A stretch of DNA of 16,978 nucleotides from C00003060 sp964502635. Its GTDB lineage: Bacteria; Desulfobacterota; Desulfobacteria; Desulfobacterales; C00003060. The stretch spans positions 1 to 16,978 of the forward strand of contig CAZCXI010000064.1 in the NCBI GenBank assembly GCA_964502635.1. Direction: 5' to 3'. The position numbers and the translations under genes were made by a program. The notes beneath the pieces are model-generated. The model ran no database searches. It saw only the letters and a list, made by a program, of their open reading frames with translations, and was not told the DNA's origin. Within the stretch, counting starts at the first letter, position 1. Each line of letters starts with the position of its first letter. Of the stretch, positions 1 through 7,606 are shown in pieces.

Positions 1-47
1 TCAACCTTTGGAGTTGAAATATCAAACCGCGTGATTTATCAGGGTTC

Positions 48-1028
48 ATGAAGATCGGGAGCTTGGTCTTAGAAAATCCCCTCATTCTGGCTCCTATGGC
101 TGGAATCACCCAACTTCCTTTTCGACGGTTGGCCAAAGAGGCGGGATGCGCCCTGGTGGTAACCGAGATGGTCAGCGCAAACGGTCTTGTCCACGGTGGG
201 TGGAAGACCCTGGAACTTCTGAAAAGCCACCCCGCAGAGCGCCCTCTTTCCGTCCAGATATTTGGGGCAGACCCCGCGGTGATGCGGGAAGCGGCCTGCA
301 TTGTTCAGGCTCAAGGTGCCGATCTTTTGGACATCAATGTGGGCTGTTCGGTCCGCAAGGTCGTCAGGCAGGGGGCTGGAGCGGCCTTGATGGGCCAACC
401 GGAAAAGCTCGGGGCGATTTTGAAAGCAGTCCGCACCGTGGTGGACTTGCCGCTGACCATTAAGATCCGCTCAGGCTGGGAAGCCTCTGGAGACCAGGCC
501 GTGGCGGTGGCCCGTGTGGCCGAGGATGCCGGGGTGGATGCCGTGGCTATTCACCCCAGGACAGCCCTTCAAGGATTTGGCGGCAGCGCCGATTGGTCAC
601 TAATCGCACGGCTGAAGCAGTGTGTCTCTATCCCGGTTGTAGGCAATGGCGATGTCCGGACACCGGATGATGTCGTCAGGATGCAACGGGAAACCGGATG
701 CGACGCTGTGATGATCGGGCGGGCTTCTATCGGAAATCCCTGGATCTTTAGCCAGGCCCTTGATCTTCTCCGGTCTAGACCCCCCGTTTCCGCCGATCTA
801 TCGAAACGTCTCCGCGGGACCCTGCGTTACATTGACAATAGCGTGAATCATTTTGGAGAAGCGCGGGCCGTGCGGATGATGCGAAGCCGTGTCCCCTGGT
901 TTGTTAAGGGGCTCCCGGGATGCAGCCGTTTCCGGTCCTCCATTATTCGTTTGACATCTCGGCAGGAGATGAGAGATGCCCTCCGGGGCTATTTTGAGGA
1001 GCTTCAGACCTCAAGTGCAGAATCTTGA
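48..1028 (+). CDS. dusB: tRNA-dihydrouridine synthase, DusB family
   Basis: FMN-dependent enzyme that uses NADPH to reduce specific uridines in the tRNA D-loop to dihydrouridine; cytosolic. The 326-residue protein is full length. It opens with the FMN-barrel signature NPLILAPMAGIT (residues 10-21), followed by TEMVSANGL (39-47). The catalytic cysteine is C100 in DINVGCSVRKVV; most relatives have GCP here and this one has GCS. Later come the KIRSGW strand, the IHPRTALQGFGGSADW segment and the phosphate-binding VVGNGDV and MIGRASIGNPW loops. The ATG has no strong ribosome binding site, but the TIM barrel begins immediately after it. It is followed after 85 nt by the response regulator-cyclase gene on the same strand. 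DusB-type assignment, rather than DusA or DusC, rests on overall motif spelling. Confidence 0.93.
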   Translation: MKIGSLVLENPLILAPMAGITQLPFRRLAKEAGCALVVTEMVSANGLVHGGWKTLELLKSHPAERPLSVQIFGADPAVMREAACIVQAQGADLLDINVGCSVRKVVRQGAGAALMGQPEKLGAILKAVRTVVDLPLTIKIRSGWEASGDQAVAVARVAEDAGVDAVAIHPRTALQGFGGSADWSLIARLKQCVSIPVVGNGDVRTPDDVVRMQRETGCDAVMIGRASIGNPWIFSQALDLLRSRPPVSADLSKRLRGTLRYIDNSVNHFGEARAVRMMRSRVPWFVKGLPGCSRFRSSIIRLTSRQEMRDALRGYFEELQTSSAES

Positions 1029-1113
1029 CAGACTCGCAACAAGTGTTTTACGAGTCCATCAACCTTAGCGCGTACCCAGAAATCAAAGGGTTCTATGAGA
1101 CAGGGAGGAGAAG

Positions 1114-2121
1114 ATGACAGGGCTCTTATTTATCGACGATGAGGAAGGGGTGCGGCGCTCCATGGAGCGGGCACTGAAGAACGAGCCATACACGGTTTAC
1201 ACGGCCCGAGATGGCGAGACAGGGATACGGTTGTTTCAAGAAAACCTTTCCAAAATCGGCGTTGTGATTTCAGACTATAAGATGCCCGGGCCGGACGGCC
1301 TGGAAACCCTTGCGCGAATCGCCGGGTTCAATCCGGAGATCACGCGCATACTCCTGACGGGTTATGCCACCATGGAATCTGCTATTCGGGCGACCAACGA
1401 GGGGCTTGACGGCTTTCTCACAAAACCCTTTGACAATATCGAACTGCGGAGCAAGATTCAGGAAATTATGATTAGGAAACGTCTGAGGCAGTTTATCTCT
1501 GATCCCGTATACCAGGAGATCAAGAGCGACCCCACCGTTATGACTCCCAGGAAACACAAAGTGACGATTCTCTTTAGCGACATTCGAGGGTTCACTGAGA
1601 TGTCCCAGAAGGTGCCCCCACAAGAGATCGCGGAGTTTCTGAACGACCACTATTTCACCCCCCTGGGAGAAATTGCGTATCAATACAACGGCACGGTGGA
1701 CAAACATATCGGCGATTGTATCATGGTGATTTATGGGTCCCCGGTGTCACACGAGGACGACATTGAACGGGCCATTGGATCAGCCATGGATATGCAGGAG
1801 ACGAGTCGAGCCATCACTCAGAAATTGCAGCAGATCAATGGATTTGAGCTGCACATAGGCATCGGCATTTGTACCGGCGAGGTCGTAACCGGCGTATTTG
1901 GTTCTTTGAGAAAAAGGGAATATACGGCCTTTGGTATGCCGGTCAATATCGCCGCACGCCTGGAGAAGCTGGCAAAAGGGGGTGAGATACTGGTCAGTGA
2001 GACCACTTACAGAGAAGTATCAGACCGGTTTGCGGCGGAAGCGATGACGCCACCCCTACCTGTAAAGGGTCTGGATGAGCCTATTCCTATCTATCGAATC
2101 TTGGGGCTCGCGCAACAATAA
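1114..2121 (+). CDS. Response regulator fused to class III adenylate/guanylate cyclase
   Basis: Predicted phosphorylation-controlled cyclic nucleotide synthase, 335 residues and cytosolic, with no membrane segment. REC domain at about 1-120: acidic pocket D8/D9, phosphoacceptor D54 in SDYKMPGPDG, switch T82, and K104 in TKPF. A helical linker (about 108-145) leads to a class III cyclase domain (about 147-332). Its metal-binding aspartates are D156 (FSDIRGFT) and D201 (IGDC). K197 and T271 occupy the base-recognition positions, and N278 and R282 (VNIAARLE) the transition-state positions. Lys plus Thr is typical of bacterial class IIIb adenylate cyclases, so cAMP is the likelier product (inference). 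A good GGGAGGAG ribosome binding site precedes the ATG. No histidine kinase lies adjacent, so the input is unknown. Confidence 0.9.
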   Translation: MTGLLFIDDEEGVRRSMERALKNEPYTVYTARDGETGIRLFQENLSKIGVVISDYKMPGPDGLETLARIAGFNPEITRILLTGYATMESAIRATNEGLDGFLTKPFDNIELRSKIQEIMIRKRLRQFISDPVYQEIKSDPTVMTPRKHKVTILFSDIRGFTEMSQKVPPQEIAEFLNDHYFTPLGEIAYQYNGTVDKHIGDCIMVIYGSPVSHEDDIERAIGSAMDMQETSRAITQKLQQINGFELHIGIGICTGEVVTGVFGSLRKREYTAFGMPVNIAARLEKLAKGGEILVSETTYREVSDRFAAEAMTPPLPVKGLDEPIPIYRILGLAQQ

Positions 2122-2143
2122 CTTCACATTTTTGCGCGAGCCC
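2104..2143 (+). other. Perfect 12-bp hairpin spanning the cyclase stop codon
   Basis: GGGCTCGCGCAA (2104-2115) is exactly complementary to TTGCGCGAGCCC (2132-2143), leaving a 16-nt loop that contains the TAA stop (2119-2121). It lies between two convergent genes. Neither strand has the U-tract of a classical intrinsic terminator, so it may act as a bidirectional transcript end or a 3' stabiliser. Function is inferred. Confidence 0.55.
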
Positions 2144-2160
2144 TTAGGACCCGCGTGAGT

Positions 2161-3066
2161 TCACTGCTTCAATTGGACAAAACTGCTCTGTTCAAAGTCA
2201 TAGCCGAGCATGCCGGCCGCCTCAGCCCGATCCTTATGGACCTTGGTGACTTTGATTTCGCCGATCTTGGGCCCTGAAACCAAATAGACGTGACCTTTCT
2301 GACCCTTGATCGGCTCGCCCAGGCCAAAGACCTCCAACACATCCCCTGCGGCAAGCCCTACATCCATGCCGGCCGAAAGGGTGAACGTGTTGTCCGACCG
2401 GCTGATAATGTAGCCTTTCCACGGTTCTTTGGCCAAGCGCTCGCAAATCATCTCGCCCATCTTGCCTGTCATCCTGGCAAGGAGTTGAGAGGCGATGCCC
2501 TTGTTGTATGCATGAGCCGCCTTGATGTTGTTCCAGTCGTGTTCGGAGACTTCCACATCCTCCCGGACGATTTCATCCAAGAGAATCGCTGTTGTTTGAG
2601 TGTCATATACCCTGACGCGGAAAGAGACCCGTGCGAGTCGGCAGGTGTGCCTGAATCCCCAGATGCCGCGCTTTTCCGTGAGACATTCCATCGGTCCGAT
2701 TGTTTGCTTCAGCACAGCATCGAGGCCAAAGGTCCTGCCAAGATTCGCCAGAGCCGGGTTATCGATCTGGCCGGAAGGAACGCGGCATACGCCTGTCAGG
2801 GCCTGACGGATGTCCCGAGAATCTATGATCCTGACGCTGTCGCAACGGCGGCGCAGAAAAGCCCTTAGTTGTGCCGCGGCCGCCTTTTGAAAATCTTCGC
2901 CCCCGTAACCAGAACTGTCAACAGGAGGCAAGAACGCAACCTTTTTCCTCAGCGTCCGTCCCTTGCCAAGGATGTCCGCGCGTATTTTCTGGGTCGTGGC
3001 GCAGCCGCTAGTCAACAGGCAACCCACAAAATAGAGCGCTGCGATCATGCATGCTTTCGTGCGCAC
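2161..3066 (-). CDS. Lipoprotein with FlgT-like C-terminal domain
   Basis: Unassigned 301-residue exported lipoprotein. Residues 1-21 form a short signal peptide ending in the lipobox LTSGC, with C22 as the lipidated cysteine. The next residue is Ala, with no Asp retention signal, which points to the outer membrane. Residues about 38-200 (KVAFLPPVDSSGYGG, then a long alpha/beta stretch) resemble the CsgG/TolB-like fold of envelope lipoproteins. Residues about 205-295 (GYIISRSDNTFTLSAGMDVGLAAGDVLEVF, GPKIGEIKVTKV) resemble the FlgT C-terminal beta domain. These are family resemblances judged by eye. No flagellar genes are nearby, so a flagellar role is not supported. The start is GTG with AAGGAG 13 nt upstream; an ATG six codons later is an alternative and gives the same mature protein. 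Confidence 0.75.
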   Translation of the reverse strand: MRTKACMIAALYFVGCLLTSGCATTQKIRADILGKGRTLRKKVAFLPPVDSSGYGGEDFQKAAAAQLRAFLRRRCDSVRIIDSRDIRQALTGVCRVPSGQIDNPALANLGRTFGLDAVLKQTIGPMECLTEKRGIWGFRHTCRLARVSFRVRVYDTQTTAILLDEIVREDVEVSEHDWNNIKAAHAYNKGIASQLLARMTGKMGEMICERLAKEPWKGYIISRSDNTFTLSAGMDVGLAAGDVLEVFGLGEPIKGQKGHVYLVSGPKIGEIKVTKVHKDRAEAAGMLGYDFEQSSFVQLKQ

Positions 3067-3125
3067 GGTTTTGGCTTTTCTCCTTCCCTGTTACTCGAGG
3101 CCTTGAGGCCCAGGCGCCATCAAGG

Positions 3126-3391
3126 TTGACGACTTCGTAAAAAGTCCAACTTCTGTGTTGCGCTGCATCCTTCGTCACTGCGACGTACTATAAGTACGCC
3201 TCGCTCCTCAAGATTTGCCCGTCTTGAACCGCAAAAGCGAGCGCATTCCCCGTAGCTGCGGGGTTAGCGAGCGTATCCAAAAAAAGTCAGCGTTCCTTAC
3301 GGTCGAAGATTCCCTGTAGCTTGCTACAGGGAGCTTCAATTTGGAGCTTTTTACTTTGTCGTCTAATTGGGACTTTTTACGAAACCATCAA
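3126..3391. repeat. R3: 266-bp element with 22-bp terminal inverted repeats
   Basis: The left end starts TTGACGACTTCGTAAAAAGT (3126). The right end is its inverted copy, read on the minus strand as TTGATGGTTTCGTAAAAAGT from 3391 down, with 3 transitions in 22 positions. It occupies nearly all of the 321-nt gap between queF and the lipoprotein gene. No ORF of note lies inside, so it looks like a non-autonomous, MITE-like element. Inside are a perfect CGTACT-ATA-AGTACG palindrome (3184-3198) and an R2 repeat (3225-3340). The 12-mer CCATCAAGGTTG occurs at both borders (3117-3128 and 3385-3396). The right end overlaps the queF stop codon. A solo R3-type end recurs at 8948-8968. Confidence 0.75.
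3225..3340 (+). repeat. R2 dispersed repeat, copy a
   Basis: This 116-bp segment recurs at 9740-9861. It begins TGAACCGCAAAAGCGAGCGC and ends GGGAGCTTCAAT. It contains a CCCCG/CGGGG hairpin and a perfect TCCCTGTAGC-TT-GCTACAGGGA hairpin. Against copy b it has two substitutions and lacks 4 nt and 2 nt, both within the two hairpin tips. It is nested inside the R3 element. Confidence 0.85.
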
Positions 3392-3810
3392 GGTTGCACC
3401 GATCTTTCCCGCCGATGCTCCACCCTCGCGGTCGTGGTTAGACCACCGCGAGGCGTAAAGGTCCCTATGACTTCCATGAACTTGGGATCAAGAAGGGCCA
3501 CCAAATCCTCCAGGATCCGATTGACCACATGTTCATAAAAGATGCCTACGTTACGATATTGCAGCAGATAATACTTCAGCGACTTCAATTCAACGATCTT
3601 GGCCCTTGGACTGTAGCGCAGCGTGATTCGCCCGAAGTCGGGAAGGCCGGAACGCGGGCACACCGAGGTGAATTCAGGTTGGTCTATCTTGATTTCAATA
3701 TCCCTTTGTGTGCCGTATGCATAATCGAGGACTTCAAGGATATCCCGGTCCACGGTATCAGGCCTTTCAACGCTAGCCAGCAGCTTCTTCGCTATGTCCG
3801 GTATATCCAT
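3388..3810 (-). CDS. queF: NADPH-dependent preQ0 reductase QueF
   Basis: Reduces the nitrile of 7-cyano-7-deazaguanine (preQ0) to the aminomethyl of preQ1, the last free-base step of queuosine synthesis before tRNA insertion. The 140-residue protein is of the short, unimodular type. The catalytic nucleophile C51 lies in SVCPRSGLPDFG and D58 is the general acid. The E-L-K-S-L-K-YY (NADPH/QueF signature) and FYEH segments follow, and the C-terminal TFTPRGGLTTTARVEHRR closes the T-fold. A clear AAAGGAAT ribosome binding site precedes the ATG. The reading frame ends within the R3 inverted repeat border, so the last few residues may be altered relative to relatives. It lies downstream of rlmN on the same strand, 180 nt away. 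No other queuosine genes are in view. Confidence 0.93.
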   Translation of the reverse strand: MDIPDIAKKLLASVERPDTVDRDILEVLDYAYGTQRDIEIKIDQPEFTSVCPRSGLPDFGRITLRYSPRAKIVELKSLKYYLLQYRNVGIFYEHVVNRILEDLVALLDPKFMEVIGTFTPRGGLTTTARVEHRRERSVQP

Positions 3811-3899
3811 GCAGATTCCTTTCTATCGTAACGGAACAAAACAGCGGGGGATCGAGAACGGCGATCACAAGCTCTGCCACCTGCCCCCAAAAAGCGACA

Positions 3900-3920
3900 A
3901 GCCAACCCATTGGTTGGGCT
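3900..3920 (-). terminator. Possible rlmN terminator hairpin
   Basis: On the minus strand, AGCC-C-AACC pairs with GGTT-GGCT around a 4-nt loop: 8 bp with one bulged C. The downstream sequence TGTCGCTTTTTG has only a short, displaced T run. It lies 70 nt after the rlmN stop, between rlmN and queF, so it could separate the two transcripts. Weak evidence. Confidence 0.4.
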
Positions 3921-3990
3921 TCCTATAGCACACTCTGCCCCGTGGTGAAATACCAACGACAACACGCGAGCCCCAAGAGGCGCCGATTCG

Positions 3991-5064
3991 TCACCCTCCA
4001 GCCTGCCTTTCCCTTTGAGAGGTGACCCTTTCAAGCGCCTTGCTTGCGCGGAGTTGTCCGCAGGCGGCAAGAATATCCCCACCCTTGCTGCGGCGAACCA
4101 TGGTGGTGTAGTGACGATCCACAAGGACCTGCTGAAAGGCGATGATGGTGGCCTCGCCGGGTGTTTTGAACGGGCTTCCATCAAAGGGGTTGAAGGGTAT
4201 CAGGTTGATCTTGGCCCGCAACGGCCTTAAGATCCTTGTCAGGCGTCTTGCATCTTCTGGACTGTCATTGACACCGGCCATCAAGACATATTCAAAGGTG
4301 ATCATGCGCCGAGATGGGAGGGAAAAGTTACGGCATGCCGACAGAAGCGCCTCAATCGGATAGGTGCGGTTGATGGGCATCAACTGGTTTCTGGTCTCGT
4401 TGTCCGCAGCATTGAGAGAAACGGCCAGATTCACCGTGACGTCCCGCCCAAGGTCATCCATCCTGGGGACCAGTCCTGCCGTGGAAAGGGTGATGCGGCG
4501 ACTAGAAAACTGAAGGCCATGGTTGCTGGTGATGGTGCCAATGGCTTGGATCACGCTCTCATAATTGGCAAGGGGTTCGCCCATTCCCATAAACACGATA
4601 TTCGTTAGAGGCTTCCCGTTTGGCAGATCCTTTTGAACGGCGCACACCTGGTTAACAATTTCAGCGGGTTCCAAATTGCGTACAAGGCCGCCATGGCCGG
4701 TCAGACAGAACTTACATCCCATGGCGCACCCCACCTGACTGGATACACATAGTGTCCAATGACCCCGCTCCGGGATCAGCACGGTTTCAATATGATGCCC
4801 GTCCTCAAGCCGGAACAGGTATTTCTTGGAGCCATCCATGGAATCCTGGACCTGTGTCGGTTCCAGGCGGCTGATGATGAGTCGGCCGGCCAGCCATCGC
4901 CTGAAATCCTTTGACAGATCTGTCATCTGGGCAAAGGAACAGCTGTTTCGATGGTATATCCATCTGAGGATCTGGCCGGCCCGATAAGGTGCGACGTTGT
5001 GATGTTCGAGCCAACGGGTAAAGGCTTCCCGGGTGAAGTTTTTTACATCGCGTTGCGTGGACAT
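3991..5064 (-). CDS. rlmN: Dual-specificity 23S rRNA A2503/tRNA A37 C2-methyltransferase RlmN
   Basis: Radical-SAM enzyme that methylates C2 of adenine 2503 in 23S rRNA and of A37 in some tRNAs. Counting from the ATG at 5064, the protein has 357 residues, the family's usual size. The [4Fe-4S] cluster motif CX3CX2C is C113, C117, C120 (GCAMGCKFC). C106 lies seven residues before the cluster, as does the resolving cysteine in E. coli RlmN. The methyl-carrying cysteine is C335 in LAACGQL. MGMGEPL and the SLNA segment are present. The frame stays open upstream to 5226 with a hydrophobic stretch, but that extension crosses the ffh promoter and start and has no family counterpart, so the internal ATG is preferred. 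No good ribosome binding site precedes it; a TTG 13 codons upstream is an alternative. Divergent from ffh. Confidence 0.93.
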   Translation of the reverse strand: MSTQRDVKNFTREAFTRWLEHHNVAPYRAGQILRWIYHRNSCSFAQMTDLSKDFRRWLAGRLIISRLEPTQVQDSMDGSKKYLFRLEDGHHIETVLIPERGHWTLCVSSQVGCAMGCKFCLTGHGGLVRNLEPAEIVNQVCAVQKDLPNGKPLTNIVFMGMGEPLANYESVIQAIGTITSNHGLQFSSRRITLSTAGLVPRMDDLGRDVTVNLAVSLNAADNETRNQLMPINRTYPIEALLSACRNFSLPSRRMITFEYVLMAGVNDSPEDARRLTRILRPLRAKINLIPFNPFDGSPFKTPGEATIIAFQQVLVDRHYTTMVRRSKGGDILAACGQLRASKALERVTSQRERQAGG

Positions 5065-5110
5065 GAGGGAAAAAGGGGCGTCTGCCAACGTTTCTCGAGA
5101 AAATATTCTC

Positions 5111-5139
5111 TTGACACAAACAATGATGAATAATAATAA
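5111..5139 (+). promoter_or_regulatory. Sigma-70-type promoter of the ffh operon
   Basis: TTGACA (5111-5116), 17-nt spacer, TAATAA (5134-5139). The predicted start at about 5146 leaves a leader of roughly 24 nt before ffh. A GAGAA-AATA-TTCTC dyad (5097-5110) abuts the -35 box and could be an operator; that part is inference. Confidence 0.7.
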
Positions 5140-5169
5140 AAATAAGTTTAGACTATAAAAGAGGCGGCT

Positions 5170-6501
5170 ATGTTTGAGAATCTCACCGACAAACTGAACC
5201 TGACCTTCAAGAGGCTCAAGGGGCACGGCAGGTTAACCGAGAAAAATATCGAAGCTGGACTGAAGGAAATCCGCATCGCCCTTCTTGAAGCCGACGTTCA
5301 CTACAAGGTTGTCAAACAACTCCTTGCCGCTATCAAGGAACGCGCGATTGGCCAGGAGGTATTGGCTAGCCTGACACCGGGGCAGCAGGTTGTCAAGATT
5401 GTTAATGAAGAACTGACCCGGCTCATGGGAAACACGCACGAAGATCTGAGCCTCAGCGGTCGACCTGCGTCTGTCATGCTGGTGGGCCTCCAGGGCTCAG
5501 GCAAGACTACAACGGCCGGCAAGCTAGGCAGGTTTTTGACCAAACAGCACCGAAAACCTTATCTGGTGCCGGCTGATATCTATCGCCCGGCGGCTATTGA
5601 TCAGCTCAAAAAACTTGGCGAAGAACTGGGCATGGGTGTCTTCCCCTCTACACAGGACATGGATCCTGTGGACATTTGCCGGCAGGCCCTTGGCATCGCT
5701 AGCCAGAATGGATTTGACAGCCTTTTGATTGACACAGCGGGCCGTCTCCACATCGACGAGGCCCTGATGGCCGAACTGAAGCGCATCAAGGAAGCGGTTC
5801 AGCCCTCTGATATCCTGTTGGTGGCCGATGCCATGACGGGACAGGATGCCGTCAACATGGCCGAGGCTTTTAATGATGCCCTGGATATCGGCGGCGTCAT
5901 TCTCACCAAGATGGACGGTGACGCCCGGGGTGGCGCGGCCCTTTCTATCCGAGCCATCACCTCAAAACCGATCAAATTTGTAGGTGTGGGTGAAACATTA
6001 GAGGCCCTGGAGCCGTTTCATCCAGACCGTATGGCATCCAGGGTCCTGGGCATGGGTGATATGCTGTCTCTCATTGAGAAGGCCCAAAGTGCTGTGGACG
6101 AAAAAAAGGCCCGGGAACTGGAAAAGAAGCTTCGAAAAAACCAGTTTACCCTGCAAGACTTTCGTGATCAAATGATCCAGGTTAGAAAGATGGGTCCCAT
6201 GGAAGATCTCTTGGCCATGATCCCCGGTATGGGCAAGCTGAAACAAATGAAGCAGCTCAGCGTGGACGAAGGGGACTTGGTGCGCATTACAGCCATTATT
6301 GACTCTATGACTGTCGAGGAACGGCTCAAGCATCATATGATCAATGCCAGTCGACGGAAACGGATCGCCAGTGGCAGTGGAACCACGGTTCAAGAAGTGA
6401 ACCAGCTTTTGAAGAATTACGTCCAAGTGCAGAAGATGATCAAGAAGTTGAATAAGGGTGGCCTTCGTACCCTTGGTCGGGGGGGGCTGCCGTTCCAGTA
6501 A
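5170..6501 (+). CDS. ffh: Signal recognition particle protein Ffh (SRP54 homologue)
   Basis: GTPase that, with 4.5S RNA, binds hydrophobic signal sequences on translating ribosomes and delivers them to FtsY at the membrane. The 443 residues cover all domains. The N domain is a helical bundle (1-95). In the G domain are GLQGSGKTT (106-114), DTAGR (188-192) and TKMDGDARGG. The methionine-rich M domain starts at about 300 and contains MGPMEDLLAMIPGMGK and the RNA-binding SRRKRIASGSG signature. AGAGGCGG precedes the ATG. It is the first gene of the rpsP-khpA-rimM-trmD cluster, with rpsP 16 nt downstream. No 4.5S RNA gene was recognised in the window. Confidence 0.97.
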   Translation: MFENLTDKLNLTFKRLKGHGRLTEKNIEAGLKEIRIALLEADVHYKVVKQLLAAIKERAIGQEVLASLTPGQQVVKIVNEELTRLMGNTHEDLSLSGRPASVMLVGLQGSGKTTTAGKLGRFLTKQHRKPYLVPADIYRPAAIDQLKKLGEELGMGVFPSTQDMDPVDICRQALGIASQNGFDSLLIDTAGRLHIDEALMAELKRIKEAVQPSDILLVADAMTGQDAVNMAEAFNDALDIGGVILTKMDGDARGGAALSIRAITSKPIKFVGVGETLEALEPFHPDRMASRVLGMGDMLSLIEKAQSAVDEKKARELEKKLRKNQFTLQDFRDQMIQVRKMGPMEDLLAMIPGMGKLKQMKQLSVDEGDLVRITAIIDSMTVEERLKHHMINASRRKRIASGSGTTVQEVNQLLKNYVQVQKMIKKLNKGGLRTLGRGGLPFQ

Positions 6502-6517
6502 GGAGGAATAGCGTCGG

Positions 6518-6778
6518 ATGCCCGTTAAAATCAGATTGGCCAGGTATGGCGCAAAGAAAAAACCGTTTTATCGAATCGTGGTGGCTTCCAACCAGGCCCC
6601 TCGGGATGGCAAGTTTCTCGAACTCGTTGGAACGTATGATCCACTCAGCGAGCCCGCGGCGGTGCGCTTGAAAAATGATCGGATCAAGGCATGGATTGCA
6701 AGGGGGGCCATCCCGACGGCAACGGTCAAGAATTTGTTAAGGAAAGAGGGTTTTTTCCAGGAACCAGGAAGTGCATAA
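6518..6778 (+). CDS. rpsP: 30S ribosomal protein S16
   Basis: Small-subunit protein that binds 16S rRNA early in 30S assembly. The 86 residues show the family start MPVKIRLARYGAKKKPFYRIVVAS, then the RDGKFLELVGTYDP loop. The tail is short, as in many bacteria. AAGGAGGAATAG, overlapping the end of ffh, is a strong ribosome binding site for the ATG at 6518, which suggests translational coupling. Its position between ffh and khpA/rimM/trmD is the standard bacterial arrangement. Confidence 0.97.
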   Translation: MPVKIRLARYGAKKKPFYRIVVASNQAPRDGKFLELVGTYDPLSEPAAVRLKNDRIKAWIARGAIPTATVKNLLRKEGFFQEPGSA

Positions 6779-6850
6779 GGCGGTCTTTCCAAGCCAACTC
6801 ACCTTTGTAGGCGTCGGTCTTATCTTGTAACGCAGTGAGGAGGGCGGAAA

Positions 6851-7081
6851 ATGAAGGATCTGATCAAGCACATTGCTGAAGCGCTGGTGGATGATCCGGA
6901 GGCCGTGGAGGTTTCCGAAGTGCAAGGCGAACAGACCTCGGTCATTGAGCTGAAGGTGGCTAAGGATGACCTGGGCAAAATCATCGGCAAGCAAGGCCGC
7001 ACCGCACGTGCCTTACGAACTATTTTGGGCGCTGCTTCTGCCAAGATCAAGAAAAGATCCGTATTGGAGATCATCGAATAG
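6851..7081 (+). CDS. khpA: KH-domain RNA-binding protein KhpA
   Basis: Small single-KH RNA-binding protein of 76 residues. In Gram-positive bacteria relatives pair with KhpB (Jag/EloR) and influence cell division and small-RNA biology; the role in sulfate reducers is not established. The diagnostic KH loop GKQG is at 46-49 within KIIGKQGRTARALRTIL. The ORF is preceded by GAGGAGGGCGG, a strong ribosome binding site. It lies 72 nt after rpsP and 6 nt before rimM, in the conserved rpsP-khpA-rimM-trmD order. Confidence 0.93.
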   Translation: MKDLIKHIAEALVDDPEAVEVSEVQGEQTSVIELKVAKDDLGKIIGKQGRTARALRTILGAASAKIKKRSVLEIIE

Positions 7082-7087
7082 GGCGCC

Positions 7088-7603
7088 ATGGGTAAGGATG
7101 CCCTGATCCCTGTAGGAAAGATCGTGGGTACCCACGGGATCAAGGGCCACCTCAAGGCAGTTTCCTATGGCGACCCCCTGGATTTGTTTGTCCCCGGCAA
7201 GGATCTGGCCCTCGGCCGAGGGGGGGAGGTCCTTGCGACGTTTCGCATCGCATTCGCCAGTCCTTACAAACGTGTGATCCGTCTTGGCTTGGAGGGGATC
7301 GGGTCAATCGAAGCAGCGGAGGCATGGATAGGCTGCCAGCTTTTCATAGACTTGGCCGCCCTGCCTCAACTGGAAGAAGGCAGTTATTACTGGTATCAGA
7401 TCGTGGGGCTCGAGGCCTTTACGCTGCACGACCGACGTCTGGGCCGAGTGGAAGCGATTCTGCCCACGGGAAGCAACGATGTTTATGTGGTGAGAGACGG
7501 GAAAAAGGAAGTGCTCATTCCAGCAACCGATTCGGTGGTGGTCGATATTGACCTTAAACAGAAAATCTTGCGTGTGGATCTTCCCGAAGGGCTGGAAGAT
7601 TGA
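7088..7603 (+). CDS. rimM: 16S rRNA processing factor RimM
   Basis: Assembly factor that binds S19 in the 30S head and helps the 3' domain of 16S rRNA mature. The 171 residues carry the N-terminal beta barrel VGKIVGTHGIKGHLKAVSYGD (about 8-28) and a C-terminal PRC barrel starting near YYWYQIVGLEA and ending VLIPATDSVVVDIDLKQKILRVDLPEGL. The start lies 6 nt after khpA with only a weak ribosome binding site, and the stop is 3 nt before trmD, so translation is probably coupled along the cluster. Confidence 0.95.
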   Translation: MGKDALIPVGKIVGTHGIKGHLKAVSYGDPLDLFVPGKDLALGRGGEVLATFRIAFASPYKRVIRLGLEGIGSIEAAEAWIGCQLFIDLAALPQLEEGSYYWYQIVGLEAFTLHDRRLGRVEAILPTGSNDVYVVRDGKKEVLIPATDSVVVDIDLKQKILRVDLPEGLED

Positions 7604-7606
7604 TGG

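Noticed and set aside
3811..3990. preQ1 riboswitch before queF
   Set aside because: I see no short C-rich-loop hairpin with an A-rich tail in the minus-strand leader; the one good hairpin resembles a terminator.
3991..5226. RlmN frame extended upstream to 5226 with a hydrophobic N-terminus
   Set aside because: The extra 54 residues have no family counterpart, and the region holds the ffh promoter and first codons; the ATG at 5064 gives normal RlmN length.
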